This document shows positions 9,678-18,564 of a stretch of 64,000 bases of DNA, piece after piece (positions within the stretch are counted from its first letter, which is position 1; every line of letters starts with the position of its first letter). The stretch comes from Flagellimonas aquimarina (GTDB lineage Bacteria > Bacteroidota > Bacteroidia > Flavobacteriales > Flavobacteriaceae): positions 620,001 through 684,000 of the forward strand of contig NZ_QGEG01000002.1 of the NCBI RefSeq assembly GCF_003149745.1, written 5' to 3'. The notes beneath the pieces are model-generated. The model made no database searches and had not been told where the DNA came from. It saw only the letters and a program-made list of their open reading frames with translations. Position numbers and translations under genes: made by a program.

Positions 9678-10892
9678 TTAGCCTTTTCTTTTTAACAGGG
9701 CCATATAGAACCCATCGTAACCTCTTTCAGAGGCGTAAATGTTTTGTTCTTTGACCAATTCAAACGCTTCACCTGTTTCGGAGGCCAAGAATTTAGCTAC
9801 TTGTTCAGTGTTTTCTTGCGGTAGTATAGAACAGGTGGCGTAGACCATTTGTCCACTCTTTTTAACCATTTTGCTATAGCTCTGCAGAATCTCTTGTTGC
9901 ACGCCCATAATCCTGTCAATGAATTGAGGCTCCAATTTCCACTTCGAATCTGGATTTCTTCTAATAACCCCTAATCCGGAACAGGGTGCATCCAATAAAA
10001 GCCTATCTGCACTGTTATGCAGTTTTTTAATAACTTTAGTGGAATCAATTACCCTGGTTTCCACATTATGAACACCGTTTCGTCTTGTGCGTATTTTTAA
10101 CTTTTTCAATTTACTTTCATAAATATCCAAAGCAATCAGTTGTCCTTTGTTTTCCATTTGTGATGCCAAATGCAAGGTTTTACCTCCAGCACCTGCGCAG
10201 GCATCAATAACCCGTTGACCTGGCTCAACCTCTAAAAATGGCGCCACTAATTGAGAAGAGGCATCCTGTACTTCAAAGAAGCCATTTTTAAAAGCCTCTG
10301 TAACAAATACATTCTTGCGCTCTTTTAATTTTAAAGCATCCGGATATCCATCAATGGCTACCGTTTCAATTTCGTTTTCGGCAAGAATTGTTTGCAGTTG
10401 CGTTTTCTTGATTTTTAACGTGTTTGTCCTTAGAATTACTTCTGCCTGTTTGTTCAGTGCTGCAATTTCTTTGGTCCATAGATTATTTCCAAGGGATTGT
10501 TCTCCTAACTCATCTAACCAATCCGGTACTGATTCTCGGAACTTTCTTATTTTGGACAATTCATCAAACCTTCCTTTAATGCGTCTTTCTGGGGTTTCTT
10601 CCAACTGTTTCCAATCCGGTAGCCTAATACCTTTTAGAACGCACCATACTGCAAACAATCGAAATAAATTAGGCCTTGAGTAAGGTTCATGTACTTCTGC
10701 TATCTCAGTGTACAGGCGTTTCCAACGGACGATGTCATAAGTGGTTTCGGCAATAAAGCCTCTATCACGAGCCCCCCAGCGTTTATCGTATCGCAATACT
10801 TTTTCAATGACCTTATCCGCATACTCCTTTTCATTAAAGATTAGGTTCAAGGCATCGATAACGGCAAAGACAAGATTTCTATGTAAACGCAT
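9678..10892 (-). CDS. RsmB/NOL1/NOP2/Sun family RNA m5C methyltransferase
   Basis: A 404-residue SAM-dependent RNA cytosine-5 methyltransferase. The SAM-binding motif I is VIDACAGAGGKT around 228-239. The two catalytic cysteines are in motif IV (DAPCSG, Cys304) and motif VI (YATCS, Cys354). The N-terminal 150 residues are helical and stand where NusB-like domains occur in RsmB. E. coli RsmB (429 residues) methylates 16S rRNA C967; the same target is plausible here but not shown by the sequence, because paralogues with other rRNA positions share these motifs. It is monocistronic as far as can be seen. Confidence 0.93.
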   Translation of the reverse strand: MRLHRNLVFAVIDALNLIFNEKEYADKVIEKVLRYDKRWGARDRGFIAETTYDIVRWKRLYTEIAEVHEPYSRPNLFRLFAVWCVLKGIRLPDWKQLEETPERRIKGRFDELSKIRKFRESVPDWLDELGEQSLGNNLWTKEIAALNKQAEVILRTNTLKIKKTQLQTILAENEIETVAIDGYPDALKLKERKNVFVTEAFKNGFFEVQDASSQLVAPFLEVEPGQRVIDACAGAGGKTLHLASQMENKGQLIALDIYESKLKKLKIRTRRNGVHNVETRVIDSTKVIKKLHNSADRLLLDAPCSGLGVIRRNPDSKWKLEPQFIDRIMGVQQEILQSYSKMVKKSGQMVYATCSILPQENTEQVAKFLASETGEAFELVKEQNIYASERGYDGFYMALLKRKG

Positions 10893-10965
10893 CCTTAAAA
10901 TTTTAGGATTGCAAAGGTATGGTTTCTTATATGATTCCGATTACATTTGAAGAAACCCATTTGGA

Positions 10966-11997
10966 ATGAAATACCATGTACTGTTGATTATCGTATTGTT
11001 GGCCGTTGGCTGCTCTACAAAGGAGAAAAACAAGAATTTTTCTAAAGTTGAAATAGAGACCATTTTCACAGATTCCGTAAGTATTAGGGCCATAGAATTT
11101 TTGGACAAGCAAACCCTCGCATTTGCAGGAAGCAATGGAATCTATGGTTCTGTTGATACCAGGACAAATAAAGTTCGTGCCAATATTCAAAAATTTGATA
11201 CCATAATTCCAGAATTTAGAGCAATAGCACACACAAAAAATGACTTTTTTATGCTTTCCGTTGCAAGTCCAGCTTTGTTGTATAAAACTGGCGATGAAGG
11301 TCATATGAAGTTAGTTTATAAGGAGGAAGGTGAAGGCGTTTTCTATGATGCCATGAAGTTTTGGAACGATTTGGAAGGTATAGCTATTGGTGATAACATG
11401 GAAGGATGTCTATCCATCATTATAACAAGAAATGGAGGAACTAATTGGGCAAAACTCTCCTGTAACATGCTACCAAAAGCGGAAGAGGGCGAAGGGGCAT
11501 TTGCAGCAAGTAATACCAATATTGAAATTATGGGTGATAAGGCATGGGTGGCTTCTACTGCCGGCACAGTTTATTTTTCTGCAGATAAAGGCAATTCTTG
11601 GGAGGTCCAGCAAACACCAATATTGAGCAAAGAACCAACGAAAGGTATTTATTCGATTGATTTTTATGATGAAAACTTAGGATTTGGAATAGGAGGGGAC
11701 TATTTAAAACCAGCTGCAAATTCTAAAAACAAAATAATAACTGCTGATGGTGGAAAAACGTGGAAGCTTATTGCGGATGAGCAAAAACCAGGTTATAAAA
11801 GTTGTATACAGTTTGTTCCAAATACAAATGGAAAAAGCATGATTGCAGTTGGATTTACTGGGATTTCATATTCTAATAATCAAGGTGAAACATGGAAGGA
11901 ATTAAGTAAGGAAGGCTTTTATACTATTCGTTTTTTGAATGATTCAATAGCTTATGCAGCTGGGAAAAACAAGATTTCAAGGTTGGGTTTTAAATAA
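10966..11997 (+). CDS. Ycf48-like/BNR-repeat lipoprotein
   Basis: A 343-residue protein with a lipoprotein signal peptide whose lipobox Cys is residue 16 (LLAVGC). The rest is a beta-propeller with recurring Asp-box-type turns: NGGTNWAKL, DKGNSWEV, DGGKTWKL and NQGETWKEL. Such propellers are named after the photosystem II assembly factor Ycf48 and are widespread in non-photosynthetic Bacteroidota, where their job is not established. It is probably anchored to the outer or inner membrane facing the periplasm. It is divergent from the rRNA methyltransferase gene, with 73 bases between them. Confidence 0.88.
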   Translation: MKYHVLLIIVLLAVGCSTKEKNKNFSKVEIETIFTDSVSIRAIEFLDKQTLAFAGSNGIYGSVDTRTNKVRANIQKFDTIIPEFRAIAHTKNDFFMLSVASPALLYKTGDEGHMKLVYKEEGEGVFYDAMKFWNDLEGIAIGDNMEGCLSIIITRNGGTNWAKLSCNMLPKAEEGEGAFAASNTNIEIMGDKAWVASTAGTVYFSADKGNSWEVQQTPILSKEPTKGIYSIDFYDENLGFGIGGDYLKPAANSKNKIITADGGKTWKLIADEQKPGYKSCIQFVPNTNGKSMIAVGFTGISYSNNQGETWKELSKEGFYTIRFLNDSIAYAAGKNKISRLGFK

Positions 11998-12142
11998 GCA
12001 AAGCGTTTTTATTCATTTGATATTCTCATGAGCATCATCTTTAATTAGGTGTATTTTTACTGTATCAATGTGCCATTATCCCATGTTACTTGCATTGATT
12101 GTCAATTTCTTGCACTATTTTTATTTGCCAAACAACTCGGAT

Positions 12143-13117
12143 ATGTCCCATGATTCTGGTTTTGTTTTCAATCTTTTTTTAAAGCGCAAACTACCCCCAT
12201 TTTATTACAACCCCATTCGCAATACGGTTTCTAATAAAGAACTCACCTCATTGCCTTGGATTGATATTCAGTTAAAAGACTCAAGTCATGTATTGGTGAC
12301 TGACATTCCAGATTACTTGGATATTGAGGTTAGAAAAGAAGGTAAAAACCTTAAAATGAAAAGGGTAAGACAATACAAAGGTTTTTTATGTAATTTATCT
12401 GGTTACGAAAACCATTTGGACTATTTAAAGGATAACTTCAGTAAAAAAACTGTCAGAAATATAAATGCAAAAAAAAGACAACTGGAGTTTCGCCATGCTA
12501 TTTCTTATATATTTTATTATGGTGAGATAGATAAGTCACATTATGATTTTCTGTTTGAGCAGTTTTATATTTTACTACAAAAAAGATTTGATGAAAAAAG
12601 AATCCATAATCGCTATTTATTAGAGTGGAAAAAGCACTACGAAATGGTTTACCCAAAGATTATGAGAAAGGAGGCTTCCTTATTTGTAATTTATCGTGAG
12701 GAAGAGCCTATTGCCATAGCCCTTGATTTTTACTTGGAAGATATATCATTTGGATACATACAGGTATTTAACTCAGATTATAAAAACTACTATATAGGAG
12801 ATATATGCATGGTTAAGCGGTTGGAGTGGTTATTGGCCAACAATATTTCAGTCTTTGATTTTTTGATGGGTCAAACTTATTATAAAATGAAATGGTCCAA
12901 TTTAGAGTATTTTTATCACCACCATCTTTTTTATAAGCACAATTCTGTAATAGCTTTTGCAAAAATGTGTTTCATGGCGGGAAAGTTGGAATTAAGACAG
13001 TTTTTGAGGGATAGAGGGCTGCCTGGCAAAAAATTCAGTATGGATAAATATCTGTTTCGAAGAATGTCCAAAAAGCTTAAAAATTTCGATTGGAAGAACC
13101 CGCAAAGCAGTAGTTGA
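12143..13117 (+). CDS. FemAB/GNAT-like (Acetyltransf_6-type) transferase, paralogue A
   Basis: I place the start at the ATG at 12143 (324 residues). An upstream ATG at 12068 would add 25 residues rich in Leu/Tyr/Phe that do not look like the family. The protein is clearly paralogous to the product of 15605-16840: both share a DIPDYLD/DVPSYLN start, the YKGFLCNL/YPGFLIEL strand, a basic stretch (SKKTVRNINAKKRQLE here), the segment EASLFVIY...EPIAIALDFY, and a closing YYKMKW/DYKVRW core. This pattern fits the GNAT-fold transferases related to FemAB and BioF2-like proteins of polysaccharide and cell-wall loci. The donor and acceptor are unknown. It is convergent with the SGNH/MBOAT genes. Confidence 0.85.
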   Translation: MSHDSGFVFNLFLKRKLPPFYYNPIRNTVSNKELTSLPWIDIQLKDSSHVLVTDIPDYLDIEVRKEGKNLKMKRVRQYKGFLCNLSGYENHLDYLKDNFSKKTVRNINAKKRQLEFRHAISYIFYYGEIDKSHYDFLFEQFYILLQKRFDEKRIHNRYLLEWKKHYEMVYPKIMRKEASLFVIYREEEPIAIALDFYLEDISFGYIQVFNSDYKNYYIGDICMVKRLEWLLANNISVFDFLMGQTYYKMKWSNLEYFYHHHLFYKHNSVIAFAKMCFMAGKLELRQFLRDRGLPGKKFSMDKYLFRRMSKKLKNFDWKNPQSSS

Positions 13118-13165
13118 TTTTTCTTAAAATATGGTAACCCAACATTTCTAGTTATTTTAATTTTT

Positions 13166-14110
13166 TTAAAGTTTAAGGTGACTCACAATACTTTGTGCCA
13201 CTAGACTTCTTCCATGATTGCTCCAATGCTTGTCGTAAATCAAAGTTACTGGCCTCTTGGATTGTTCAAACCGAAATCCAAAATCTATGATATCGATACC
13301 GTTTTCTTCACAATAACTGATAAATGTGGGTGAAGTATGCCGTTTGTCCAATAAAAGACTGGTTTTGGTTTTATCCAATGGATATTTTTTTAGAAGCTTT
13401 TCAAAGTTCTCAATGTAAATGTTGTCCAATTCCCTATTTGTAGCCTGGTCGGCTTTTTTGCTTTGGTTGGTATTATTTTTTGTGTCCTGCTGTGCGATTA
13501 TGATATTTTTAACCGGATCTAGAATACCTATTTGGGAGGCATAGTAAAGCAACTTAATATTGTCCCTAATTTTAAATGTAGTGGAATTTAGGGTTCTTAT
13601 TCTATTTATGTTTGGCACGTAATCAGGTCTTTGAAAATCCATAGGATACTTTACATAGATTATGATTTTGTCTATTTTTTCAAAATCATCTGAATAAGCA
13701 TGTATCAAGTGGAGTTGGTCGGCCAAGTCCCATCCAGCATAACCGTATTCATACACCTCAATTTCATCCGTGCGGTTCTCTATCTTTTTACCGATTGAAT
13801 TGTAGTAATTCTGATGAAATCCTTGAATGAATGAATCCCCTATCAAGGCTAGTTCGTTTTTTGAGTGGCTAGGGGTAAATTCCCTGTATGAATTGAATCC
13901 TTGATTGTTGATACGATATTCCGAAAAATTCTGCCTTCTATTGCCGGTTACGCTATAACCTCTAAAATGAGGCACTCGCTTTTCAACTCCATGATTATCA
14001 ATATAGCGAGGGGAATCTTCCGGGTACAAATGAAAAACTCTTACCAAGAGTTCCAAAGCCAACAGAATAAGGAAAATGTACACCAGTGATTTTACGAATA
14101 GCTTTACCAT
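13166..14110 (-). CDS. SGNH-fold membrane-anchored acyl-transfer partner of the MBOAT protein
   Basis: The start is set at 14110 (314 residues): an N-terminal membrane anchor (residues 4-24) follows directly, and this ATG lies one base beyond the MBOAT stop, suggesting translational coupling. A longer frame to 14194 would overlap the MBOAT gene. Catalytic features of the SGNH fold are visible: GDSF at 91-94 with Ser93, and a late DKHWSNHG where Asp293 and His295 complete the triad. The layout matches the DltD/AlgX/AlgJ-type proteins that work with an MBOAT protein to O-acylate a surface polymer. The protein should face the periplasm. The acylated polymer is unknown. Confidence 0.85.
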   Translation of the reverse strand: MVKLFVKSLVYIFLILLALELLVRVFHLYPEDSPRYIDNHGVEKRVPHFRGYSVTGNRRQNFSEYRINNQGFNSYREFTPSHSKNELALIGDSFIQGFHQNYYNSIGKKIENRTDEIEVYEYGYAGWDLADQLHLIHAYSDDFEKIDKIIIYVKYPMDFQRPDYVPNINRIRTLNSTTFKIRDNIKLLYYASQIGILDPVKNIIIAQQDTKNNTNQSKKADQATNRELDNIYIENFEKLLKKYPLDKTKTSLLLDKRHTSPTFISYCEENGIDIIDFGFRFEQSKRPVTLIYDKHWSNHGRSLVAQSIVSHLKL

Positions 14111-14111
14111 A

Positions 14112-15569
14112 TCAAAACTGAAAATAGATGAATGAACGGTCCATACCGTCATCATAAAACAACAAAATACAGAATATGACCAGTGTGTAGGCACAAAACC
14201 GGACTACACGGGATTTGAACTTGAAAGGGCTACGTTCGTCCCTTCGTATCAAGAACTCATAAACAACAAAAAATGCTAAAAGCACAAAATAATCAACTAA
14301 TCTATACCCCATCGGATGGTGGTAAGGTTCCCATGTAAATTGCGCAAACAACCTTTTAATAAAAACAAAAGCATCCGTTAAAGACTCTGACCTAAAAAAA
14401 ATACGGGAAAAGGTGACTATGGCAAAAGTGGCAAACAATTGCCCTACTTCCTTAAATGAAGGTAAGAGGGAGTTTTGTGCCACTACACTATTCTTGTAAA
14501 TGGTATTTCTGCCCATCAAAAAAACAGGTATATAGGCCAAGGCATGAAAACCTCCCCAAAAGATGAAAGTCCAGTTTGCCCCGTGCCAGAAGCCGCTCAC
14601 CAAGAATATGATACAAATGTTACGTACTGATTTTAACTTACTTACCCTAGACCCCCCCAGCGGAATGTAGAGATAATGTCTAAACCAAGTGGACAAGGAA
14701 ACATGCCAACGCTGCCAATATTCCGCTACATTTCTTGAAAAATTTGGAAACTTGAAATTGGACATTAATTCAATCCCAAATAATTTGGCTGTACCAATGG
14801 CAATGTCAGAATAACCAGAAAAATCTCCATATACCTGAAAGCTGAACAGGGTTACCCCCAAAGCCAAGGTTGAAGCGGAAAAAGTACCGTAATTCGCAAA
14901 AATATCATCTACCATGGGTGCTATTCCATCGGCTATGACCATTTTTTTGAACAATCCCCATAGAATAAGTTTTAAACCCTCCACGGTTTGATTATACTTA
15001 AAGGTTCGCTTTTTGGTCATTTGCCCCAATAGATTAGAAGCCCTTTCAATGGGACCTGCAACTAGTTGTGGAAAAAAGGCAACGAAGGTTGCGAAGTTCA
15101 GGAAACTCTTGGTAGGGTTTATTCTCTTGTAGTAAATGTCCAATGAATAGGACATGGTCTGAAAGGTATAGAATGAAATACCCACGGGAAGGATAATGCT
15201 CAAGGTCCAGGTGCTTTTTATAGGATAGCCAAATAGGCCAACCATATCAACAAAGGCATCTACAAAGAAGTTGTAATACTTAAAAAAGCCCAAAAGGGAA
15301 ATGTTGAAAAGTATGCTGCACCATAGAAAAAACCTACCTGATTTTTGTTCTTGTTTCTTCTTATAAATGGCCAACCCCATCATGTAATCTACTAAGGTGC
15401 TTGCAAGGATCAAGAAGAGGAAGCGCCAATCCCACAGACCATAAAAAATATAACTGGCTGCCAAAATCAATGCGTTTTGGATTTTTAGATTGCCAAATTT
15501 GGCAACGACCCAATACAACACAAAAATGGTTGGAAGAAAAAGCAGATATTCTACAGAATTGAAGAGCAT
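14112..15569 (-). CDS. MBOAT family O-acyltransferase (AlgI/DltB-like)
   Basis: A 485-residue polytopic membrane protein with the MBOAT signature: YWQRWHVSLSTWFRHYLYIP near residues 284-303 (His289) and the invariant histidine His329 in GFWHGANWTFIFWGG. It is the usual AlgI length. MBOAT proteins of this type move an acyl group, usually acetyl, across the inner membrane for O-acylation of an exopolysaccharide, teichoic acid or peptidoglycan. It is followed by its SGNH partner with one base between stop and start, and preceded by a FemAB-like transferase gene 35 bases away, so these genes are probably co-transcribed and modify the same surface product. Confidence 0.95.
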   Translation of the reverse strand: MLFNSVEYLLFLPTIFVLYWVVAKFGNLKIQNALILAASYIFYGLWDWRFLFLILASTLVDYMMGLAIYKKKQEQKSGRFFLWCSILFNISLLGFFKYYNFFVDAFVDMVGLFGYPIKSTWTLSIILPVGISFYTFQTMSYSLDIYYKRINPTKSFLNFATFVAFFPQLVAGPIERASNLLGQMTKKRTFKYNQTVEGLKLILWGLFKKMVIADGIAPMVDDIFANYGTFSASTLALGVTLFSFQVYGDFSGYSDIAIGTAKLFGIELMSNFKFPNFSRNVAEYWQRWHVSLSTWFRHYLYIPLGGSRVSKLKSVRNICIIFLVSGFWHGANWTFIFWGGFHALAYIPVFLMGRNTIYKNSVVAQNSLLPSFKEVGQLFATFAIVTFSRIFFRSESLTDAFVFIKRLFAQFTWEPYHHPMGYRLVDYFVLLAFFVVYEFLIRRDERSPFKFKSRVVRFCAYTLVIFCILLFYDDGMDRSFIYFQF

Positions 15570-15604
15570 ATTGTTAGCATCTCATGAGTATGTACACTTA
15601 AAAC

Positions 15605-16840
15605 TTAATAAAGAAACACTTTCTTAATAGTTTTTTTTCCTTGAAATAGGTACTGTTTTCCAACATCGGAGATGTTGAAGACAATAACATCTTTGGCAGC
15701 CTCACCATAGAGGTATAAAAATTCAAAAAGTATTTTTTTTATTTCTGGTCCGTATCCATTAATTTTTGTCTTGGCAACATTTTTTTTCATATCAAAATCT
15801 TTAAACAGAAACTTTCTGTCAATACAATCAATTGTATTGACAATGTTTGGTTTTCCGTTGTAAAATAGAAAGTGGATTTTGTTCAGTAGTAGATTCAAGT
15901 TCTTCTCTCTAAGATATTGTTTTAGTGTAAAGAAATTGCTCATCACCGCTGCCCTAATGGTAGACATAAGTGATTTTGGATCATATAGAATATGGTATTC
16001 AAAATCATATTGTCTGGTGGCCCATCTTACCTTATAATCAAAATATCCTTTAGAAAAATCCAGCGTTTTGAATTTGTTCTCTATTCCCCATTGAATTAAG
16101 TACATAATGTTGACCGACCCCAAATGGAATTTGGCATAATCTGTATCAAAAACGGTTATAGCGTCAAAAATGATGTCCTTGGAAAAATAGTTTAGAGTAA
16201 TTGCAATGGGTTCATTCCTGTCGAAGATTACGAAGAGGCCCGCTTCTTTTTTTTGAACCATTGGGTAGGCCACCTGTTTGTAAAAGTTCCATTCTTCCTT
16301 ATCTAAATTGTTATTGTGCTCTCCCTTTCTCTGGAATCTTTTTTCAAGCAAAACCCTGAATTTTTCAAAGATTTCGTCAAACCTATTCCGGTCCATCTCA
16401 CCAATATACATAACTGACTTAATATCAAAACATTCTTCAAGTTTTCGGCTATACTTTTTGAGTTTGTATCTACTGTTTTTTTTAAACTTACGATGCATGA
16501 AATCCTGCAAACTGGCAAATTGGCTTAGCTCTATCAAAAAACCAGGGTATTGAGCAATTTTTTTAAGTTTGCCCCCTTTTACAGGCAATGTTGTTGGGCA
16601 GTTTAAATAAGAGGGAACATCATATATCAAACAAGTTTTTCCCTGCAGGGAAATAATGTTTTCATTGGAATAACGAACACCTTTGGTATGCGTTTTTCCA
16701 ATATTGATGAATAGCCCTGAATGTTCCTTATAAAAAGCCATGTCTTTAATACCGGGGATACTTATTATAGAACCATTTTTTCCAAAGCTATTGAACCAAA
16801 TGTCAGTAAATGTTTCCGAGGTGAATGGGTTATCGGTCAT
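15605..16840 (-). CDS. FemAB/GNAT-like transferase, paralogue B
   Basis: A 411-residue protein beginning NPFTSETFTDIW, a common opening of this GNAT-like family, so the start at 16840 is credible. It overlaps the end of the upstream transferase gene by 11 bases. The central part is paralogous to the product at 12143-13117 (YPGFLIEL, the basic KKNSRYKLKKYSRKLE stretch, EAGLFVIFDRNEPIAITLNYF, DFSKGYFDYKVRW). It has about 60 extra N-terminal and 30 extra C-terminal residues. The likely role is transfer of an acyl or aminoacyl group to a cell-surface precursor at the cytoplasmic face. No catalytic residue can be assigned with confidence. Confidence 0.85.
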   Translation of the reverse strand: MTDNPFTSETFTDIWFNSFGKNGSIISIPGIKDMAFYKEHSGLFINIGKTHTKGVRYSNENIISLQGKTCLIYDVPSYLNCPTTLPVKGGKLKKIAQYPGFLIELSQFASLQDFMHRKFKKNSRYKLKKYSRKLEECFDIKSVMYIGEMDRNRFDEIFEKFRVLLEKRFQRKGEHNNNLDKEEWNFYKQVAYPMVQKKEAGLFVIFDRNEPIAITLNYFSKDIIFDAITVFDTDYAKFHLGSVNIMYLIQWGIENKFKTLDFSKGYFDYKVRWATRQYDFEYHILYDPKSLMSTIRAAVMSNFFTLKQYLREKNLNLLLNKIHFLFYNGKPNIVNTIDCIDRKFLFKDFDMKKNVAKTKINGYGPEIKKILFEFLYLYGEAAKDVIVFNISDVGKQYLFQGKKTIKKVFLY

Positions 16841-17915
16841 TTCCTAAACAATTTATTTTAGATATTTCTATTTCGGTACTTGTTCCTTGGCGATATAATG
16901 GAAAAAAACACGAGTTCTTGTCTATTTCCATGGCATCCAAAGCTTGTTTCTGCTTTAGTAGTTCTTGATATTTTTTTTCATCTACAACATATTGCCATGA
17001 ACAGAATTTTCTATAATCATTTGAGAATCCTGATTTGAAATAAAAAAGAGAGTCCTGATCATGGACCCCAAGTCCCCCGCCAAGATTGAAATAGGTATAC
17101 CCTTCTTTTGTGGCTTGGATCCTTTCATGATCTATGAGCAATTTTATAGGATTAAGATGAAAATATTGGGCTTTGACCCCGGACAAATGATATTGTACTA
17201 TTCCATTATTTCTTGTAAAAATGGCTCCTCCAGCAAAATCACCTGTCTGCTTGTGTTTAGCCACTTTAAGTTCCGCGTTTATTTGAGGACTTGCCAACAG
17301 TTCATAGAAGTATTCCTTTCCAAAAAAATAACTGGATTTTGCCTTTACCCTTTTCATGTTTTCACAATATGTTCCAATAAAAATATCAAGACAGTTGTCG
17401 CAAGAGCCATCGATTATTTCATATTCTTTTGCCTCTTTGTTAATGTATGTTTTAAGTCTTTTCTTGTATTGTTGTTTTTGTTGCTCTAAGTTTTTGGTCA
17501 AATCAATATTTACCACATTTCCATGGGAAACTATTTTTCCTATTCCTTGCAAAATTGAACTCTGATACGAAACAAACGGATGTAATCTGGAAAACACGGA
17601 TACAATCTGGTTGTCCCTTAAAAACTCCTCCAACTTTTTTCCAAAATCCCAATTATTGAACTGTGAGTCAATATTTTTACCAATAGGCCCACCATAACCA
17701 TAGACAGAAGTTGCATCCTTGAGATGGGTTCCTTCAATATCCCTTATGAGCAATGGTAGGGCAATACGCCTATCACCATCGTTGTATTCAATCAAGGCCG
17801 GCCGTTCTCCATTTTTTTTTGAGATTTGGTGATAATCATACGTATGGTAAAAATCAGTTCCCTCACATTGTCCAACCAATTCTCCCCAGGTCTTTCTATC
17901 TTTTACAACATTCAT
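16830..17915 (-). CDS. FemAB-like peptidyl/acyl transferase
   Basis: The start is placed at 17915 (361 residues, MNVVKDRKTWGEL). The open frame extends to 17984, but those residues are not family-like. The sequence has the FemAB hallmarks: an N-terminal FYHTYDYHQISKKNGERPAL region, a VYGYGGPIG segment, a basic KKRLKTYINKEAKEYE helix, and a second GNAT-like half with GDFAGGAIFTRNNGIVQYHL and TYFNLGGGLGVHD near the end. FemAB proteins use aminoacyl-tRNA to add amino acids to lipid II; relatives in capsule and exopolysaccharide loci are thought to do similar N-acylation. It overlaps the next gene by 11 bases and appears to be the first gene of the four-gene minus-strand unit down to 13166. Confidence 0.87.
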   Translation of the reverse strand: MNVVKDRKTWGELVGQCEGTDFYHTYDYHQISKKNGERPALIEYNDGDRRIALPLLIRDIEGTHLKDATSVYGYGGPIGKNIDSQFNNWDFGKKLEEFLRDNQIVSVFSRLHPFVSYQSSILQGIGKIVSHGNVVNIDLTKNLEQQKQQYKKRLKTYINKEAKEYEIIDGSCDNCLDIFIGTYCENMKRVKAKSSYFFGKEYFYELLASPQINAELKVAKHKQTGDFAGGAIFTRNNGIVQYHLSGVKAQYFHLNPIKLLIDHERIQATKEGYTYFNLGGGLGVHDQDSLFYFKSGFSNDYRKFCSWQYVVDEKKYQELLKQKQALDAMEIDKNSCFFPLYRQGTSTEIEISKINCLGNDR

Positions 17916-18052
17916 GCTTTTTTGTTTTGAGAATGTGCGAGCAAAATAGCAGGTGAAGATTTTGGACGCTATGACAAATGTCATATGTATGAATAAATGA
18001 GTTGATAGGAATCAAAAAATCGATGAAATCACCAACTGGTTGATTAAAATAT

Positions 18053-18083
18053 AAAAGGGTGACGATTTTATCGTCACCCTTTT
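18053..18083 (-). terminator. Strong rho-independent terminator
   Basis: A perfect 13-bp stem (AAAAGGGTGACGA with its complement) and a five-base loop lie 21 bases after the stop of the minus-strand gene at 18104. The distal strand carries a T/A-rich tail, so it terminates that gene; the symmetry may let it work weakly in the other direction. Confidence 0.85.
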
Positions 18084-18103
18084 AACTAAAATAACCAAAC
18101 CAA

Positions 18104-18454
18104 CTAAACGTTGACAACTACAAAATGCCTTCCTGATTTCTTATACCAAATACCCTTGTACTTATATAGTTTTCTTCCATTGACCAGAACAACTTTTCGG
18201 GTTCTAGGGAGTCTTCTTACTTTTATTCCTACTGGAGCAGCACATACTACATATTTTTTGTTTCGTGCCTTGTACCACACTCCATCTGCGAAATAGAAAT
18301 TGGTTTTATTATGGACAACTACTTTAGGTTTAGTGACTTTTGTTACGACCGTACCGTGTTTTGGGTATACGCGAACAACTGTTCGTTGTGCGTTTGTAAC
18401 CGTAATAGCACCTAAAAGAGTAATTGTGACCAATATTGTTTTTAAAGTTTTCAT
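18104..18454 (-). CDS. Small exported basic protein
   Basis: A 116-residue protein with a signal peptide (ILVTITLLGAITVTNA, cleavage expected near residue 22). The mature part is rich in Val, Lys, Arg and Tyr and contains two similar units ending in a tryptophan: FYFADGVWYKARNKKYVVCA and KLYKYKGIWYKKSGRHFVVV. This W-Y-K repeat resembles small periplasmic proteins with DUF6515-like or SH3-like strands, but I cannot name the family firmly. The high Lys/Arg content suggests it binds a negatively charged surface polymer, which is inference only. The gene is framed by terminators on both sides, so it is its own transcription unit. Confidence 0.75.
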   Translation of the reverse strand: MKTLKTILVTITLLGAITVTNAQRTVVRVYPKHGTVVTKVTKPKVVVHNKTNFYFADGVWYKARNKKYVVCAAPVGIKVRRLPRTRKVVLVNGRKLYKYKGIWYKKSGRHFVVVNV

Positions 18455-18515
18455 ACTATTTGTTTTAATGATTTTCTAGTAGTATGACTTTAGTGTTGGA
18501 AGAAGGTTTAATCAC

Positions 18516-18539
18516 AAAAGGAGCCAAAAGGCTCCTTTT
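18516..18539 (-). terminator. Terminator of the ECF sigma operon
   Basis: A perfect 10-bp stem (AAAAGGAGCC with GGCTCCTTTT) with a four-base loop, 26 bases beyond the stop of the Spy-like gene on the minus strand. It separates the sigma operon from the exported basic protein gene. Confidence 0.82.
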
Positions 18540-18564
18540 TAATTTATTTCATCGAGTTTTGGTT

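Noticed and set aside
10927..11304. Minus-strand open frame of 125 codons over the Ycf48-like gene
   Set aside because: It lies antisense to a gene with a signal peptide and Asp-box repeats, and it has no family motif or plausible start region.
12068..12142. Longer N-terminus of the transferase from an ATG at 12068
   Set aside because: The added 25 residues are a hydrophobic stretch with no counterpart in the paralogue; the ATG at 12143 was preferred, though the longer form is not excluded.
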